Part shown: piece by piece, positions 27,197 through 36,127 of the stretch
Position numbering within the stretch: position 1 is the first letter of the stretch
Layout of the letters: each line of letters starts with the position of its first letter
Origin: Pectobacterium brasiliense
GTDB lineage: Bacteria > Pseudomonadota > Gammaproteobacteria > Enterobacterales > Enterobacteriaceae
DNA length: 64,000 nt
Assembly (NCBI RefSeq): GCF_016950255.1
Contig: NZ_JACGFN010000001.1
Span: forward strand, 2,914,001 to 2,978,000
Direction of reading: 5' to 3'
The notes under the pieces: model-generated
What the model was told of the DNA's origin: nothing
Seen by the model: only the letters and a program-made list of their open reading frames with translations
The model's database searches: none
Position numbers and translations under genes: made by a program

Positions 27197-28866
27197 GCCT
27201 GTCAGCCAGCTTACAAACCAGCGCGGCCGTACCCGTACTGGCTCTGGAGAATGTCACGATTGCCTATCGCGGTGACGATCGTGAGCAGACCGTGGTGGAA
27301 GGCGTCTCTTTCCATATTCAGCCCGGTGAAGTGGTGGCGCTGGTGGGAGAGTCCGGTTCAGGAAAGACGACCACTGCGCAGGCCGTCATCGGTTTACTCG
27401 CCGAGAACGGCAGGCTCACACGCGGCGCGATTCGGCTAAACGGCGTGGATATCAGCGGCTGGTCGCAGAAGCGATTGGATAGCGTGCGTGGTGCACAGAT
27501 CAGCCTGATCCCGCAAGATCCCACCAGTTCCCTGAACCCGGTGCAGACCATCGGCGAGCAGGTGGACGAGATTCTGCGCATTCATCAGCGGGAAGATCGT
27601 CAGACTATCCGTCAGAAAACGCTGGCGCTGCTGGAACGCGTAGGGCTAAACCAGCCGGAGCTGCGGGCAAAGCAGTATCCGCACGAGCTGTCTGGCGGCA
27701 TGAAACAGCGCGTCCTCATCGCCATTGCCATTGCGCTAAAACCTGCGCTGATTATTGCCGATGAGCCCACCAGCGCGCTGGACGTCACGGTGCAGAAACG
27801 TATTCTCGATCTGCTTGATGAACTGCGGCGCGAAAATGGAACGGCAGTGCTATTCGTCACGCACGATCTGGGGGTGGCGGCCGAGCGTGCCGATCGGCTG
27901 CTGGTCTTCCAGAACGGCTATATTCAGGAACAGGGGCCAACGCTTGAGGTGCTCAGCGCGCCCTCAAGCCACTATGCCCGCACGCTGCTGGCAAACGTGC
28001 CGTCACTTAATCCCACTCCGCGTCCACCGCGCAACCATGCTTCCGACATTATTGTCTCGGTTGAAAATCTGGTGCAGACCTTTCCCCTGTCGGGCCGCAA
28101 AGGGGAACATTTTCGTGCCGTGGATGACGTTTCTTTCAGCGTAGCTCGCGGCACAACGCACGCCATTGTTGGCGAGTCCGGTTCCGGCAAAACCACCACG
28201 GCGCGCAGCCTGCTCGGGTTCCATCACCCTAGCGCGGGACGCATTCTGATCGACGGAACCGACATCACGCATCTGAAGGGTGAAGCGCTGCGGCAGTTCC
28301 GGCAGAAAATCCAGTTGGTCTATCAAAACCCTTTTAGCTCGCTCGATCCGTCGCAGCGTCTCTACGACATCGTCGAGGAACCGCTGCGTAATTTTAATCG
28401 CCATACCGCCGCGCAGCGGGAGCGAAAAATTCATGAGATGTTCGAACGCGTTGCCCTGCCGGTCGCGCTGCTGTCACGCAAACCGCGTGAGCTGTCCGGC
28501 GGCCAACGCCAGCGTGTCGCCATCGCCCGAGCGCTGGTGCTAGAACCGCAGGTGCTGGTGCTGGACGAGGCCGTCTCAGCGCTGGATGTCACCGTGCAGG
28601 CGCAGATTCTGCGTTTGCTGGCCGAGCTACAGGAATCACTCGGGCTGACGTACCTGTTCATTTCGCACGATTTAGCAGTGGTACGCCAAATCGCCGACAC
28701 CGTGTCCGTGCTGTACCACGGCAAACAGCTTGAATCCGGCCCGGTGGAGCAGATCTTCGCCCAACCCGAACATCGCTACACCCGTGAACTCATCGAGGCC
28801 ATCCCCGGGCAGCAACACCCGGCTTTTGACCGCTCGCACCACGCTCAGATTCACCATTCGCACTAA
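27193..28866 (+). CDS. ABC transporter ATP-binding protein, fused double ATPase
   Basis: 557 aa with two complete nucleotide-binding domains in one chain, replacing the DppD/DppF pair. Domain 1 (about 10-260): Walker A GESGSGKTT, signature LSGGMKQRV, Walker B LIIADEPTSALD. Domain 2 (about 290-545): GESGSGKTT, LSGGQRQRV, VLVLDEAVSALD. All ATPase motifs look intact. A histidine-rich C-terminal tail (HPAFDRSHHAQIHHSH) is odd and might bind metal or be neutral. Overlaps the preceding permease by 4 nt; 15-nt gap to the monooxygenase gene. Confidence 0.92.
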   Translation: MSLSASLQTSAAVPVLALENVTIAYRGDDREQTVVEGVSFHIQPGEVVALVGESGSGKTTTAQAVIGLLAENGRLTRGAIRLNGVDISGWSQKRLDSVRGAQISLIPQDPTSSLNPVQTIGEQVDEILRIHQREDRQTIRQKTLALLERVGLNQPELRAKQYPHELSGGMKQRVLIAIAIALKPALIIADEPTSALDVTVQKRILDLLDELRRENGTAVLFVTHDLGVAAERADRLLVFQNGYIQEQGPTLEVLSAPSSHYARTLLANVPSLNPTPRPPRNHASDIIVSVENLVQTFPLSGRKGEHFRAVDDVSFSVARGTTHAIVGESGSGKTTTARSLLGFHHPSAGRILIDGTDITHLKGEALRQFRQKIQLVYQNPFSSLDPSQRLYDIVEEPLRNFNRHTAAQRERKIHEMFERVALPVALLSRKPRELSGGQRQRVAIARALVLEPQVLVLDEAVSALDVTVQAQILRLLAELQESLGLTYLFISHDLAVVRQIADTVSVLYHGKQLESGPVEQIFAQPEHRYTRELIEAIPGQQHPAFDRSHHAQIHHSH

Positions 28867-28881
28867 ACCAAGGACTGTAGA

Positions 28882-29916
28882 ATGACAACGAAACGGCTGG
28901 GATTTTTCACGCGATTGCTGGATGACGTCTCCGCCCAGCAGCGCTATCGGCTGGCGACGGAACAGATCGTCAAAGCCGAACAATTAGGATTCGACAGCGC
29001 CTGGGTCGCACAGCATCATTTTCACGCCGATGAAGGCGGATTGCCTTCACCTCTGGTGTTTCTGGCGCTGGTTGCTGCCCGTACTCAACGTATCCAACTC
29101 GGTACCGGCGTGATTACGCTGCCGATGGAAGAGCCATTGCGCGTGGCGGAAGATACTGCCGTGCTCGATTTACTCAGCAACGGCAGGCTAGAAGTCGGCG
29201 TAGGTTCCGGCGGCACGCCGTCCTCATTTGCCGCATTCGGCCACGACAGCACACAGCGCGGGCAGATCCTCGGGCGCTATCTGGAAAAACTGCGCGCCGC
29301 GTGGCGGGGGGAAGCCTTGAGCGAAGACGGTAATCAGCTCTACCCTGCCGCGCCGCATTTGGATAAGCGCGTCTGGCAGGCCACGTTTTCTATCGAAGGC
29401 GCGGAGCGAGCCGGTAAAGCAGGCGATGGCCTGATGCTCTCTCGCACCCAGCCACGCCCGGAACACTTCCCAGATGCCACGCTCGCCGATCTGCAAAACC
29501 CGATGATCGACGCCTATCTGGCCGCGCTGCCTGCGGGCGTCGCACCACGCATCCTCAGCTCGCGCAGCGTTTTCGTGGCTGACGATCGTCAATTAGCGCT
29601 GAGTCTGGCAGAAAAAGGGCTTAATCGTTCCTCCGCCCGTTCTGGCACGTTCCGCCCGATCCCTCACGACTCGGTAGAGGCGCTGATCGCCTCGTTCGAT
29701 AGCCATGTTGGCACCGCGCAGGATGTCATCACGTCACTTCAGGCAGACAGTTCTCTGGAGCGTGCGACCGATGTGACATTCCAGGTGCATTCCATCGATC
29801 CGCCGCATGCGCTGATTCTTCGTTCGCTTGAACTGATTGCCACTCAGGTAGCCCCGGCATTGGGCTGGAGACCCGCCGTCAAACAGAAAAGCCCGCTCGG
29901 GCAGGAGATTGCATGA
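28882..29916 (+). CDS. FMN-dependent luciferase-like monooxygenase
   Basis: 344 aa, TIM-barrel bacterial-luciferase superfamily. N-terminal LGFFTRL, AEQLGFDSAWVAQHHF, the strand RIQLGTGVITLPMEEPLRVA and EVGVGSGGTPSSF are the usual flavin/substrate-barrel blocks. Expected to use reduced FMN and O2 to oxidise or cleave an organic substrate. It resembles a subfamily I recall as KPN_01858. No flavin reductase is encoded in the operon, so reduced FMN must come from elsewhere. Overlaps the downstream AhpD-like gene by 4 nt. Confidence 0.85.
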   Translation: MTTKRLGFFTRLLDDVSAQQRYRLATEQIVKAEQLGFDSAWVAQHHFHADEGGLPSPLVFLALVAARTQRIQLGTGVITLPMEEPLRVAEDTAVLDLLSNGRLEVGVGSGGTPSSFAAFGHDSTQRGQILGRYLEKLRAAWRGEALSEDGNQLYPAAPHLDKRVWQATFSIEGAERAGKAGDGLMLSRTQPRPEHFPDATLADLQNPMIDAYLAALPAGVAPRILSSRSVFVADDRQLALSLAEKGLNRSSARSGTFRPIPHDSVEALIASFDSHVGTAQDVITSLQADSSLERATDVTFQVHSIDPPHALILRSLELIATQVAPALGWRPAVKQKSPLGQEIA

Positions 29917-31046
29917 CGCACGCTAACACGTTACACACTCAGGACGTACTGGACGCGCTGGCTGAAATCAGCCCGGATTCTGCCCTCGCCGCCGCCAGAA
30001 AAACCCGTGATGCGGCAACTCGCCATACTCAGGGCAGCTACGACGCGCTGTTTAACGCCGATGCCGCAGACGATGCGACATTACCGTTATCGCTGCGCTT
30101 CTGGTTTGCGACCAAAATCAGCGGCTGGCAGCAGGACGATCAGCTACAGCATTTTTATGCCGAGCGGCTGGCGGACTTCCCGGAACCCACGCTGACACCG
30201 ACACTACAGCTGGCGCTGGACCATGCCGAGCGTCTGACGAAAACGCCTGTGCAGGCCTCGGCATCCCACGTCAACGCGCTGGAGCAGGCGGGCTGGTCGG
30301 TAGACGATATCGTGACGCTGTCGCAGCTCATTGCGTTTGTGAATTTTCAAAGCCGATTGCTGCGCGGCTATCGCCTGATTGCCGGCCATCGCGTCAGCCA
30401 ACCGCATTCGAAGGCCGCTGTTGCAGGTCAGTGGCATACCCAACCGCAGACGCACAGCGGCAAGTCTGCACCGCAGGCGTTTACTCAGGCAGAGCTGGGC
30501 TGGGAACCGTGGATCGCCCCCAAACCGTTAGCCGAATTCAATGCCGATGAGCAGGCGATTCTGGCGCGCTTCGGCCACACCGATTCCGACTATTTCCGCT
30601 TGCTAGGCCGCAACCTTCCGGTACTGGAGCAGCGCACGCTGACGGATAAAGGGATTTTCTATACCGCAGGCGGCCTGCCGCGCAAGGAGCGCGAACTGAT
30701 CGCCGCCGTCACCAGCAAGGTCAACGGCTGCATCTACTGCGCCTCGGTACACGCGCGTAAAGCCAGCCAGCTCTCCAAGCAGGACGGCGATGTGCAGCGG
30801 TTGCTGGACGTCGTCCCCGGCGGGGATTTAAGCATCGGTCAAAGCCCGCGCTGGCAGGCGATTATCGATTTCTCGGCACGCCTTTCCGCCACGCCCGCGC
30901 AGGTCAACGCAAATGACCTGAAACAGCTGCAAGAACAGGGATTGGATACGCTAAAGATTATCGATGTGGTGCAGTCAGCCGCCTTCTTCTCATGGGCCAA
31001 CCGACTGATGCTCACGCTAGGCGAACCATTCTGGCCGGAGCATTAA
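29913..31046 (+). CDS. fused carboxymuconolactone-decarboxylase/AhpD-like protein
   Basis: 377 aa made of two AhpD/CMD-like helical domains. The C-terminal half (about 200-377) has the peroxidatic motif C-x2-C-x3-H (C273, C276, H280) in NGCIYCASVHARKASQ. The N-terminal half (about 10-165) has the matching fold pattern, but its equivalent segment AFVNFQSRLLRGY lacks the cysteines. The halves resemble families I recall as Avi_7170 and Avi_7169, encoded separately in Agrobacterium, so this is a fusion. Likely peroxide reductase or a ring/lactone-processing enzyme acting on the monooxygenase product. Last gene of the operon. Confidence 0.8.
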   Translation: MTHANTLHTQDVLDALAEISPDSALAAARKTRDAATRHTQGSYDALFNADAADDATLPLSLRFWFATKISGWQQDDQLQHFYAERLADFPEPTLTPTLQLALDHAERLTKTPVQASASHVNALEQAGWSVDDIVTLSQLIAFVNFQSRLLRGYRLIAGHRVSQPHSKAAVAGQWHTQPQTHSGKSAPQAFTQAELGWEPWIAPKPLAEFNADEQAILARFGHTDSDYFRLLGRNLPVLEQRTLTDKGIFYTAGGLPRKERELIAAVTSKVNGCIYCASVHARKASQLSKQDGDVQRLLDVVPGGDLSIGQSPRWQAIIDFSARLSATPAQVNANDLKQLQEQGLDTLKIIDVVQSAAFFSWANRLMLTLGEPFWPEH

Positions 31047-31070
31047 ATCAGCGTTGCCCTCTAGCGAATC

Positions 31071-31111
31071 AGGCGGCACGGCTGCGTGTCGCCTTTCAGT
31101 CTTTATTTTTT
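31071..31111 (+). terminator. terminator of the ABC/monooxygenase operon
   Basis: AGGCGGCAC (31071-31079) pairs with GTGTCGCCT (31086-31094) with one G-U pair and a 6-nt loop. TCTTTATTTTTT follows after a few bases and overlaps the end of padC on the other strand. Confidence 0.55.
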
Positions 31112-31612
31112 CAGGTAAGCAGGGAAATCCGCAGACAATTCGCTGGCAGGACAGTTGATGACCTCATTGTTGTTCTCACCACAGTCGCGGATGAACGTGA
31201 TGGTGGCGAATTCATCGATAACTTCGGTCGGGTACACAGGGCCCGCATCGCGATAGGCTTCCATTTCAGCAATGTGTTCGTTCTGGAAGCACACTGTTTT
31301 CTCTGGATTATTGATGATCCAACGCGGGAAGAAGATAGTGCCGTGGAAAACCTTATCAGCAATATTCACGATCAGGCTGACGTCTGTTCCCGTCGGTTCT
31401 GTCCATGAAATCTTATACACCTCGCGGGCAACCTGCACGATATACACCTGCTGATCCTTAACCCAGCGGTTACCCACGATACCGCTATGAATGCGATAGT
31501 CTATGGTGTTGGCATTTTTGACATACAGTTCGTAATTCCAGCCATTGTCATAGGTATATACCAGGTGTTTCCCTACAAAATGGCTCAGATCATGTTGATT
31601 GAATGAAGGCAT
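31103..31612 (-). CDS. padC: phenolic acid decarboxylase
   Basis: Cofactor-free cytoplasmic decarboxylase converting p-coumaric, ferulic and caffeic acids to vinyl phenols; detoxifies plant cell-wall phenolics. 169 aa, the usual length. The beta-barrel signatures are HFVGKHLVYTYDNGWNYELY, DYRIHSGIVGNRWVKDQ, VYKISWTEPTGTDVSL and HGTIFFPRWIINNPEKTVCF. Divergent from the LysR-type gene at 31715, which is the obvious candidate regulator. Fits a plant-associated lifestyle. Confidence 0.95.
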   Translation of the reverse strand: MPSFNQHDLSHFVGKHLVYTYDNGWNYELYVKNANTIDYRIHSGIVGNRWVKDQQVYIVQVAREVYKISWTEPTGTDVSLIVNIADKVFHGTIFFPRWIINNPEKTVCFQNEHIAEMEAYRDAGPVYPTEVIDEFATITFIRDCGENNNEVINCPASELSADFPAYLKK

Positions 31613-31631
31613 GATTGTTCTCCTGAAGTGT

Positions 31632-31641
31632 GTGAATTCAC
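31632..31641. promoter_or_regulatory. palindrome in the padC-LysR divergent region
   Basis: GTGAATTCAC is a perfect 10-bp dyad about 20 bp upstream of the padC start and 74 bp upstream of the LysR gene. Candidate binding site for that regulator. Confidence 0.35.
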
Positions 31642-31714
31642 TTTAGATCTTTATTAATTCGATGAATAACGCTATTTTTCAGGGAAAATCATTCAATATT
31701 TAGATATATAAAAG

Positions 31715-32587
31715 ATGCTGGCAAAGACGACGCTGGAACAGTGGGAAATCCTTCAGGCAGTTATTGATTTGGGCGGCTATACACAGGCGGCGAATGCGCT
31801 TCATCGCAGCCAGTCTTCGGTCAGCTACCAGCTTGCTCTGCTGCAAGAGCGGTTGGGCATCGCGCTACTCACGATCCACGGACGCAAAGCCGAGCTCACG
31901 CCAGAGGGCGAAAATCTACTCGCGCAGGTGCGGCCCGTAATACGTTCATTTCATGCGCTGGAAGCGCGCGCCCATTCTCTGAAAATGGGTGAACAGTCCA
32001 GCATCAATCTGGTTGTTGACAGCACCTTCCCCAAAGATCGCCTATTCCACCTGCTCAGCACCTTTCAAAAACGGCATCCGGCCACACGTATCCACCTGAC
32101 CGAAGTGCTACGTAATGAAACGCCGGAACAGTTGAAGGCACGGGATGCGGATATTTACGTCATCACACAGCGTGAACTCGACGACATTGCCGGACAATGG
32201 CTGATGAACGTTGATTTTGTCGCTGTCGCACATTGCCATCACCCACTTTTCTCACTCCCCACGCCGTTAAGCCATGAGGATCTGTCTCGCTATCCCTGTG
32301 TCGAGATCGTGATGCGCACGACGCCGCATAAGCAGCCTTCCTCCGCCGAGAGTTGGACATTCACCACGTTTGAAGCCGCCACGCAGGCCGTTTTGCATCA
32401 AGTGGGCTACGGCTGGCTGCCGGAAGCACGAATCGCAGAGCACATTACGCGGGGAGAATTGCAAATATTACCGTTGCAACAGGGGGAAAGGCGCACCACC
32501 CCACTCTATCTGTTAGCGGAAGAGAAAGGGCAGCCGCTCAGTAAAGCGCTCCTCACGCTCATCGCGCTACTGTTCGGCAGGCTCTGA
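31715..32587 (+). CDS. LysR family transcriptional regulator
   Basis: 290 aa. The N-terminal winged helix-turn-helix (about 4-63) reads TLEQWEILQAVIDLGGYTQA then RSQSSVSYQLALLQERLGI. The C-terminal effector-binding domain starts near residue 90. Divergent from padC across 102 bp, so it probably controls padC in response to phenolic acids, and itself. A role for the ABC/monooxygenase operon is less likely. The first domain is intact and the length typical. Confidence 0.88.
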   Translation: MLAKTTLEQWEILQAVIDLGGYTQAANALHRSQSSVSYQLALLQERLGIALLTIHGRKAELTPEGENLLAQVRPVIRSFHALEARAHSLKMGEQSSINLVVDSTFPKDRLFHLLSTFQKRHPATRIHLTEVLRNETPEQLKARDADIYVITQRELDDIAGQWLMNVDFVAVAHCHHPLFSLPTPLSHEDLSRYPCVEIVMRTTPHKQPSSAESWTFTTFEAATQAVLHQVGYGWLPEARIAEHITRGELQILPLQQGERRTTPLYLLAEEKGQPLSKALLTLIALLFGRL

Positions 32588-32630
32588 GGTATGGGAGGTC
32601 TTTATCGATAATTTCGATGCTAGGGCTGTC

Positions 32631-33254
32631 CTACCGCCGGGAAAAAGCCAGACGCGCGGCGAATGCCAGAAAGATAATGCCTGTCGTTCGGTCCATCCAC
32701 TTCACTACGGAACCACGACGCAAAAAACGCGACAGCGGGCGCGTAGCGGCAATCAGCGTAGACGACCACAGCGTGCCGATAAAGACGTGAATAAGAACAA
32801 GCAGGTAAGTCCACAGCACTACTGAATGGCCAGCAGGGATAAACTGCGGCAGGAGTGAAACGTAGAACACGCCGATTTTTGGATTTAACACGTTGCCCAA
32901 CATGCCACGGAGAAACCAGTTCTGCGGCTTCGGTATGTCTTGTGACGCCGCCATCACCAGCTCGGTTCTGGGTTTCAGGATCATTTGCAGACCCAGCCAG
33001 CAGAGGTACGCCGCACCACACCATTTCAGGATGTTATAGGCCAGTTCCGACGCGGCAATCAGCGTTCCCAGACCAAACGCCACCATCGCGCCCCAAATCA
33101 GGCAGCCGACTTGAATACCAAACGCCGCATGGAAGGCTTTCTTACTGCCTTCAACGGTCGCGGTGCGTAGAATCAATGCCGTGTCCAAACCCGGCGTCAG
33201 GGTTAATATCGTCGCGGCAAACGTAAAAGCAATCAGCGATTCGGTCAACGTCAC
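32631..33254 (-). CDS. LysE/RhtB family amino-acid exporter
   Basis: Inner-membrane protein of 207 aa with about six hydrophobic segments. The family signature near the N-terminus is TLTPGLDTALILRTATVEGS, followed by GIQVGCLIWG and GAAYLCWLGLQMIL; LGNVLNPKIGVFYVSLLPQF is the second conserved block. Likely exports an amino acid or related metabolite; substrate unknown. It starts at GTG, because an in-frame stop closes the frame three codons upstream. No partner gene. Confidence 0.87.
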   Translation of the reverse strand: MTLTESLIAFTFAATILTLTPGLDTALILRTATVEGSKKAFHAAFGIQVGCLIWGAMVAFGLGTLIAASELAYNILKWCGAAYLCWLGLQMILKPRTELVMAASQDIPKPQNWFLRGMLGNVLNPKIGVFYVSLLPQFIPAGHSVVLWTYLLVLIHVFIGTLWSSTLIAATRPLSRFLRRGSVVKWMDRTTGIIFLAFAARLAFSRR

Positions 33255-33435
33255 GGTAATTCATCACTCCAGCAGGGAAAACCACAAAACGCGCCATCCT
33301 CATCGAGAATGAGGCAGGTTAGCGGACACGCTATCTTATAGTAATCTCTACCTAATAGACGATAGGGCATGGTCATATCCATCTCTTCAGCCAGGCCATG
33401 CAACTCAACATCACACAACGATAGCGAAAAATGAG

Positions 33436-34140
33436 ATGCACAGACTCGATGATCTAGAAAGCTGGTTAATCAATCAGTTGCCTGAAGTAACAGAAGACCT
33501 AAACCCCGGCGCAGCGCAAAGCGAGCTCGATGCCTTTATAGAGCACATCGGCGTAGCAGTGCCGGATGATTTTCTCGCGCTGTATCGCTGGCACAACGGG
33601 CAGCGTATGGAACAGAATACCGGCCTGTGGTATGGCATGAGCTTTTTACCGCTAGCGCGCGTCATGCAAGAAGTCGATGGATGGCGAGAGATTGTGAATA
33701 CATCAAGCGATGACGATCTCACCAGCTTGAATTACGGGATGTCATCTACGCCCCCTCACTACGTTAAGCCTGTTTATGCCAATCCACTGTGGATTCCCTT
33801 CGCCTATGACTGGGGCGGCAACTATCTGGCGGTCGATCTGGATCCCGATGTACAAGGTACGCGTGGACAGGTAATCAACTGTGGACGTGACGAAGACAGG
33901 AAAATAGCCATCGCTCCCAGTCTTGATGCCTTCGTCCACTGGATGATGGAGGAGTTAAACGCAGGCAACGTCAATATCCGTCTTGAGGATGACGGTGGCC
34001 GGAGTTTCAACACGCTACGGCCAGAGAAATACCATTTCCTCGATGCATTGGCAGAGATTTTTGACGATGCACCATCGCCAGCAAGCACCTCGGAGACATC
34101 AGGAAAATCAATCTGGTCCTGGTTCAAAAAGCGCAAATAA
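33436..34140 (+). CDS. SMI1/KNR4 (SUKH) family protein
   Basis: 234 aa cytoplasmic protein. The SUKH fold is indicated by residues ~25-180: LDAFIEHIGVAVPDDFLALY and RWHNGQ, then LWIPFAYDWGGNYLAVDLDP and GQVINCGRDED. Bacterial SUKH proteins are often immunity proteins against secreted nuclease or deaminase toxins, but also occur alone. No toxin, Rhs or CDI gene is adjacent, so the partner, if any, is elsewhere. The C-terminal ~25 residues are low-complexity and end in a basic tail (WSWFKKRK). Confidence 0.82.
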   Translation: MHRLDDLESWLINQLPEVTEDLNPGAAQSELDAFIEHIGVAVPDDFLALYRWHNGQRMEQNTGLWYGMSFLPLARVMQEVDGWREIVNTSSDDDLTSLNYGMSSTPPHYVKPVYANPLWIPFAYDWGGNYLAVDLDPDVQGTRGQVINCGRDEDRKIAIAPSLDAFVHWMMEELNAGNVNIRLEDDGGRSFNTLRPEKYHFLDALAEIFDDAPSPASTSETSGKSIWSWFKKRK

Positions 34141-34209
34141 ACTCCTCCGATCGCTTACCTTCCGCTACGCTATCCGGCAGGCAATGACTCACGATACAGG
34201 CGCAACACC

Positions 34210-34965
34210 ATGATAAAACGTTTCTTCCTCACGCTCGCTTTATTGACGTTTTCCGCATCTTCGCTGGCGCAAGACACTCTGCCAGAGGCGGTGAAGAGTA
34301 TCGAAAAACAGGGCATTACGATCATCAAACCGTTCACTGCCCCCGGCGGCGTGCAAGGCTGGCTGGTTAGTTATCAGGGCGTAGGGGTGACCATCTATTT
34401 AACGCCGGACGGTAAGCATGCCATTTCGGGCTATATGTATGACGAACACGGTAACAACCTGAGTGAAGCGCTAATTCAGCAGGAAGTGTATGTGCCTGCC
34501 GGTCGGGAGATGTGGCAGAAATTACAGCAGGCGCCGTTTATCACCGAAGGGGCGAAGGATGCGCCGCGTAAAATCATCGTCTTTGCCGACCCGTTATGCC
34601 CGTACTGCAAACAGTTCTGGCAGCAGGCACAGCCGTGGGTAAAAGCAGGGAAAGTCCAACTGCAAACGCTGCTGGTCGGCGTCATTAAACCGGAAAGCGG
34701 GCGTTATGCCGCCGCGATTCTTGCCGCCAGCGATCCGGCTAAAGCCTGGCATAAATATGAACTGTCGAACGGCAAAACGGTGCCTCCGTTCCCCAAAAAC
34801 TCATCACGCGATATCTGGAATAACATTCAGCATAATCAGCGGCTAATGGATGAACTGGGGGAAAACGTCACGCCCGCCATCTATTACCTGAATGATAAGA
34901 ATGAGCTACAGCAAGTGGTCGGGCTGCCGGATGCACAACAGCTGGCGGAGATGATGGGAAAATAG
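34210..34965 (+). CDS. dsbG: thiol:disulfide interchange protein DsbG
   Basis: Periplasmic disulfide isomerase/sulfenic-acid reductase, 251 aa. Signal peptide of 20 residues (cut after SSLA). The N-terminal dimerisation domain leads into a thioredoxin fold with C-P-Y-C (C130/C133), as in E. coli Dsb[20 protein letters not shown] and [20 protein letters not shown] (with the cis-proline) are clear. It depends on DsbD for reducing power, which is not encoded here. Monocistronic, with a hairpin after the stop. Confidence 0.95.
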   Translation: MIKRFFLTLALLTFSASSLAQDTLPEAVKSIEKQGITIIKPFTAPGGVQGWLVSYQGVGVTIYLTPDGKHAISGYMYDEHGNNLSEALIQQEVYVPAGREMWQKLQQAPFITEGAKDAPRKIIVFADPLCPYCKQFWQQAQPWVKAGKVQLQTLLVGVIKPESGRYAAAILAASDPAKAWHKYELSNGKTVPPFPKNSSRDIWNNIQHNQRLMDELGENVTPAIYYLNDKNELQQVVGLPDAQQLAEMMGK

Positions 34966-34968
34966 ACA

Positions 34969-34995
34969 CAGGAGGGAATCTCCCTCCTGACGTTT
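34969..34995. terminator. shared terminator hairpin, dsbG / siderophore-interacting protein
   Basis: CAGGAGGGA (34969-34977) pairs perfectly with TCCCTCCTG (34981-34989), loop ATC, between convergent genes; T-rich on the plus side (TTTCTCTT). Confidence 0.65.
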
Positions 34996-34998
34996 CTC

Positions 34999-35904
34999 TT
35001 AGCGATGCGACCAGTACGCCATAAAGTTGATCGTCTCTTTATCGAGGTGCCGCTCGTCGAGCAAATAGCGGCGCAGCCGTTTGATGGCGGAAGACTCTCC
35101 CGCCGCCCAGGCGTAAAACGGGCGATGTGCCGTTGCCCGTTCCCACAGTAGCTCGTCTTCCGGCGTTTCCTGTGCAATCTCATCACGATTAGTACAGGCG
35201 CTGGCAGGAATATTCACGTCCTGCTGAACCGCAACCAGCAGGCGTTCGCCCCACACTGTGCTGCCCGTTTCCTCACGCGGCAGCCAGTGAATCTGCGCAA
35301 AAGGGAAGTCGCCTGATGTCACGCAGTCAGCCGCTTTTGGCACTTCAAAAAAAGCCTGTACCGACGGCGGAGAAGGCTGGGTAGCCAGCTGTTCAAGAAT
35401 TCCCATTGCCGCAGGCAGCGCCGTTTCATCTGCAATCAGCAGTACCTGCTCAACGCCATCGTGCGGTGCCCATTCATAGCCGCCGCTGTCGCCATCGGCC
35501 TCTGCATTGGGCGCGACAATCTGTAGCGTCTCACCCGGCTTAGCGTGATTCGCCCAGCTTGAAGCAGGCCCGGTATCACCGTGCAGCACAAAATCGATTG
35601 TTGCCTGCTGTGATTCCTGTGAGACAGAACGCAGCGTATAGGTACGCAAAATCGGACGACGCTCACGCGGCAGCCCCAGATAGTCCTGATACCAGGTATC
35701 GCTCACGGCCATCGGCGTCAGCTCCCCGCTTTCGCTGGCGAGCAGCAGCTTGATGCGCTGATCCGGCGCGTCCAGTTTCATCTGGCGCACTTCCGGGCCA
35801 GTGAACACACAGCGTACTAATGAAGGCGAGAGTAACGTCTTACTCTCTAAGCGTAAATTGAACAGCCGATAGGCGGAAGACGTTGTACGGGTAGCTAAAG
35901 ACAT
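34999..35904 (-). CDS. siderophore-interacting protein / ferric-siderophore reductase
   Basis: 301 aa NAD(P)H:flavin oxidoreductase-type protein of the ViuB/YqjH family; releases iron from imported siderophores by reduction. FAD-binding motif RTYTLRS (about residues 89-95), phosphate-binding HGDTGPASSWANHAKPGETL and nicotinamide-region FYAWAAGESSAIKRLRRYLL are visible. It is ~45 aa longer than E. coli YqjH. A strong Fur box lies ~80 bp upstream, so it should be induced by iron starvation. Confidence 0.9.
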   Translation of the reverse strand: MSLATRTTSSAYRLFNLRLESKTLLSPSLVRCVFTGPEVRQMKLDAPDQRIKLLLASESGELTPMAVSDTWYQDYLGLPRERRPILRTYTLRSVSQESQQATIDFVLHGDTGPASSWANHAKPGETLQIVAPNAEADGDSGGYEWAPHDGVEQVLLIADETALPAAMGILEQLATQPSPPSVQAFFEVPKAADCVTSGDFPFAQIHWLPREETGSTVWGERLLVAVQQDVNIPASACTNRDEIAQETPEDELLWERATAHRPFYAWAAGESSAIKRLRRYLLDERHLDKETINFMAYWSHR

Positions 35905-35984
35905 AGTGAGAAAACCGTATGTTTTGTAAGGAAAATCAGTTCACGGGATAAACCCTATTCACGGCAACTTACCATAAACAAAAC

Positions 35985-36003
35985 ACTAACGATAATCATT
36001 ATC
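35985..36003. promoter_or_regulatory. Fur box of siderophore-interacting gene
   Basis: ACTAACGATAATCATTATC matches 16 of 19 positions of the Fur consensus, with the last 13 bases perfect. Confidence 0.85.
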
Positions 36004-36091
36004 ACCATTCGGATGAATGTCGTGATAAAAGCAGCATTTTCTTCATCTCACAGGCCAGGGGCCGTTCTGAGCGGGGATAAAAAATCATCAA

Positions 36092-36111
36092 AAGACTTGT
36101 TAACAGGTCTT
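36092..36111. promoter_or_regulatory. toxin-antitoxin operator O1
   Basis: AAGACTTGTTAACAGGTCTT is a 20-bp inverted repeat with one mismatch pair, about 50 bp before the antitoxin start. Likely autoregulatory site. Confidence 0.6.
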
Positions 36112-36127
36112 CTATTGCTTATTTTAA

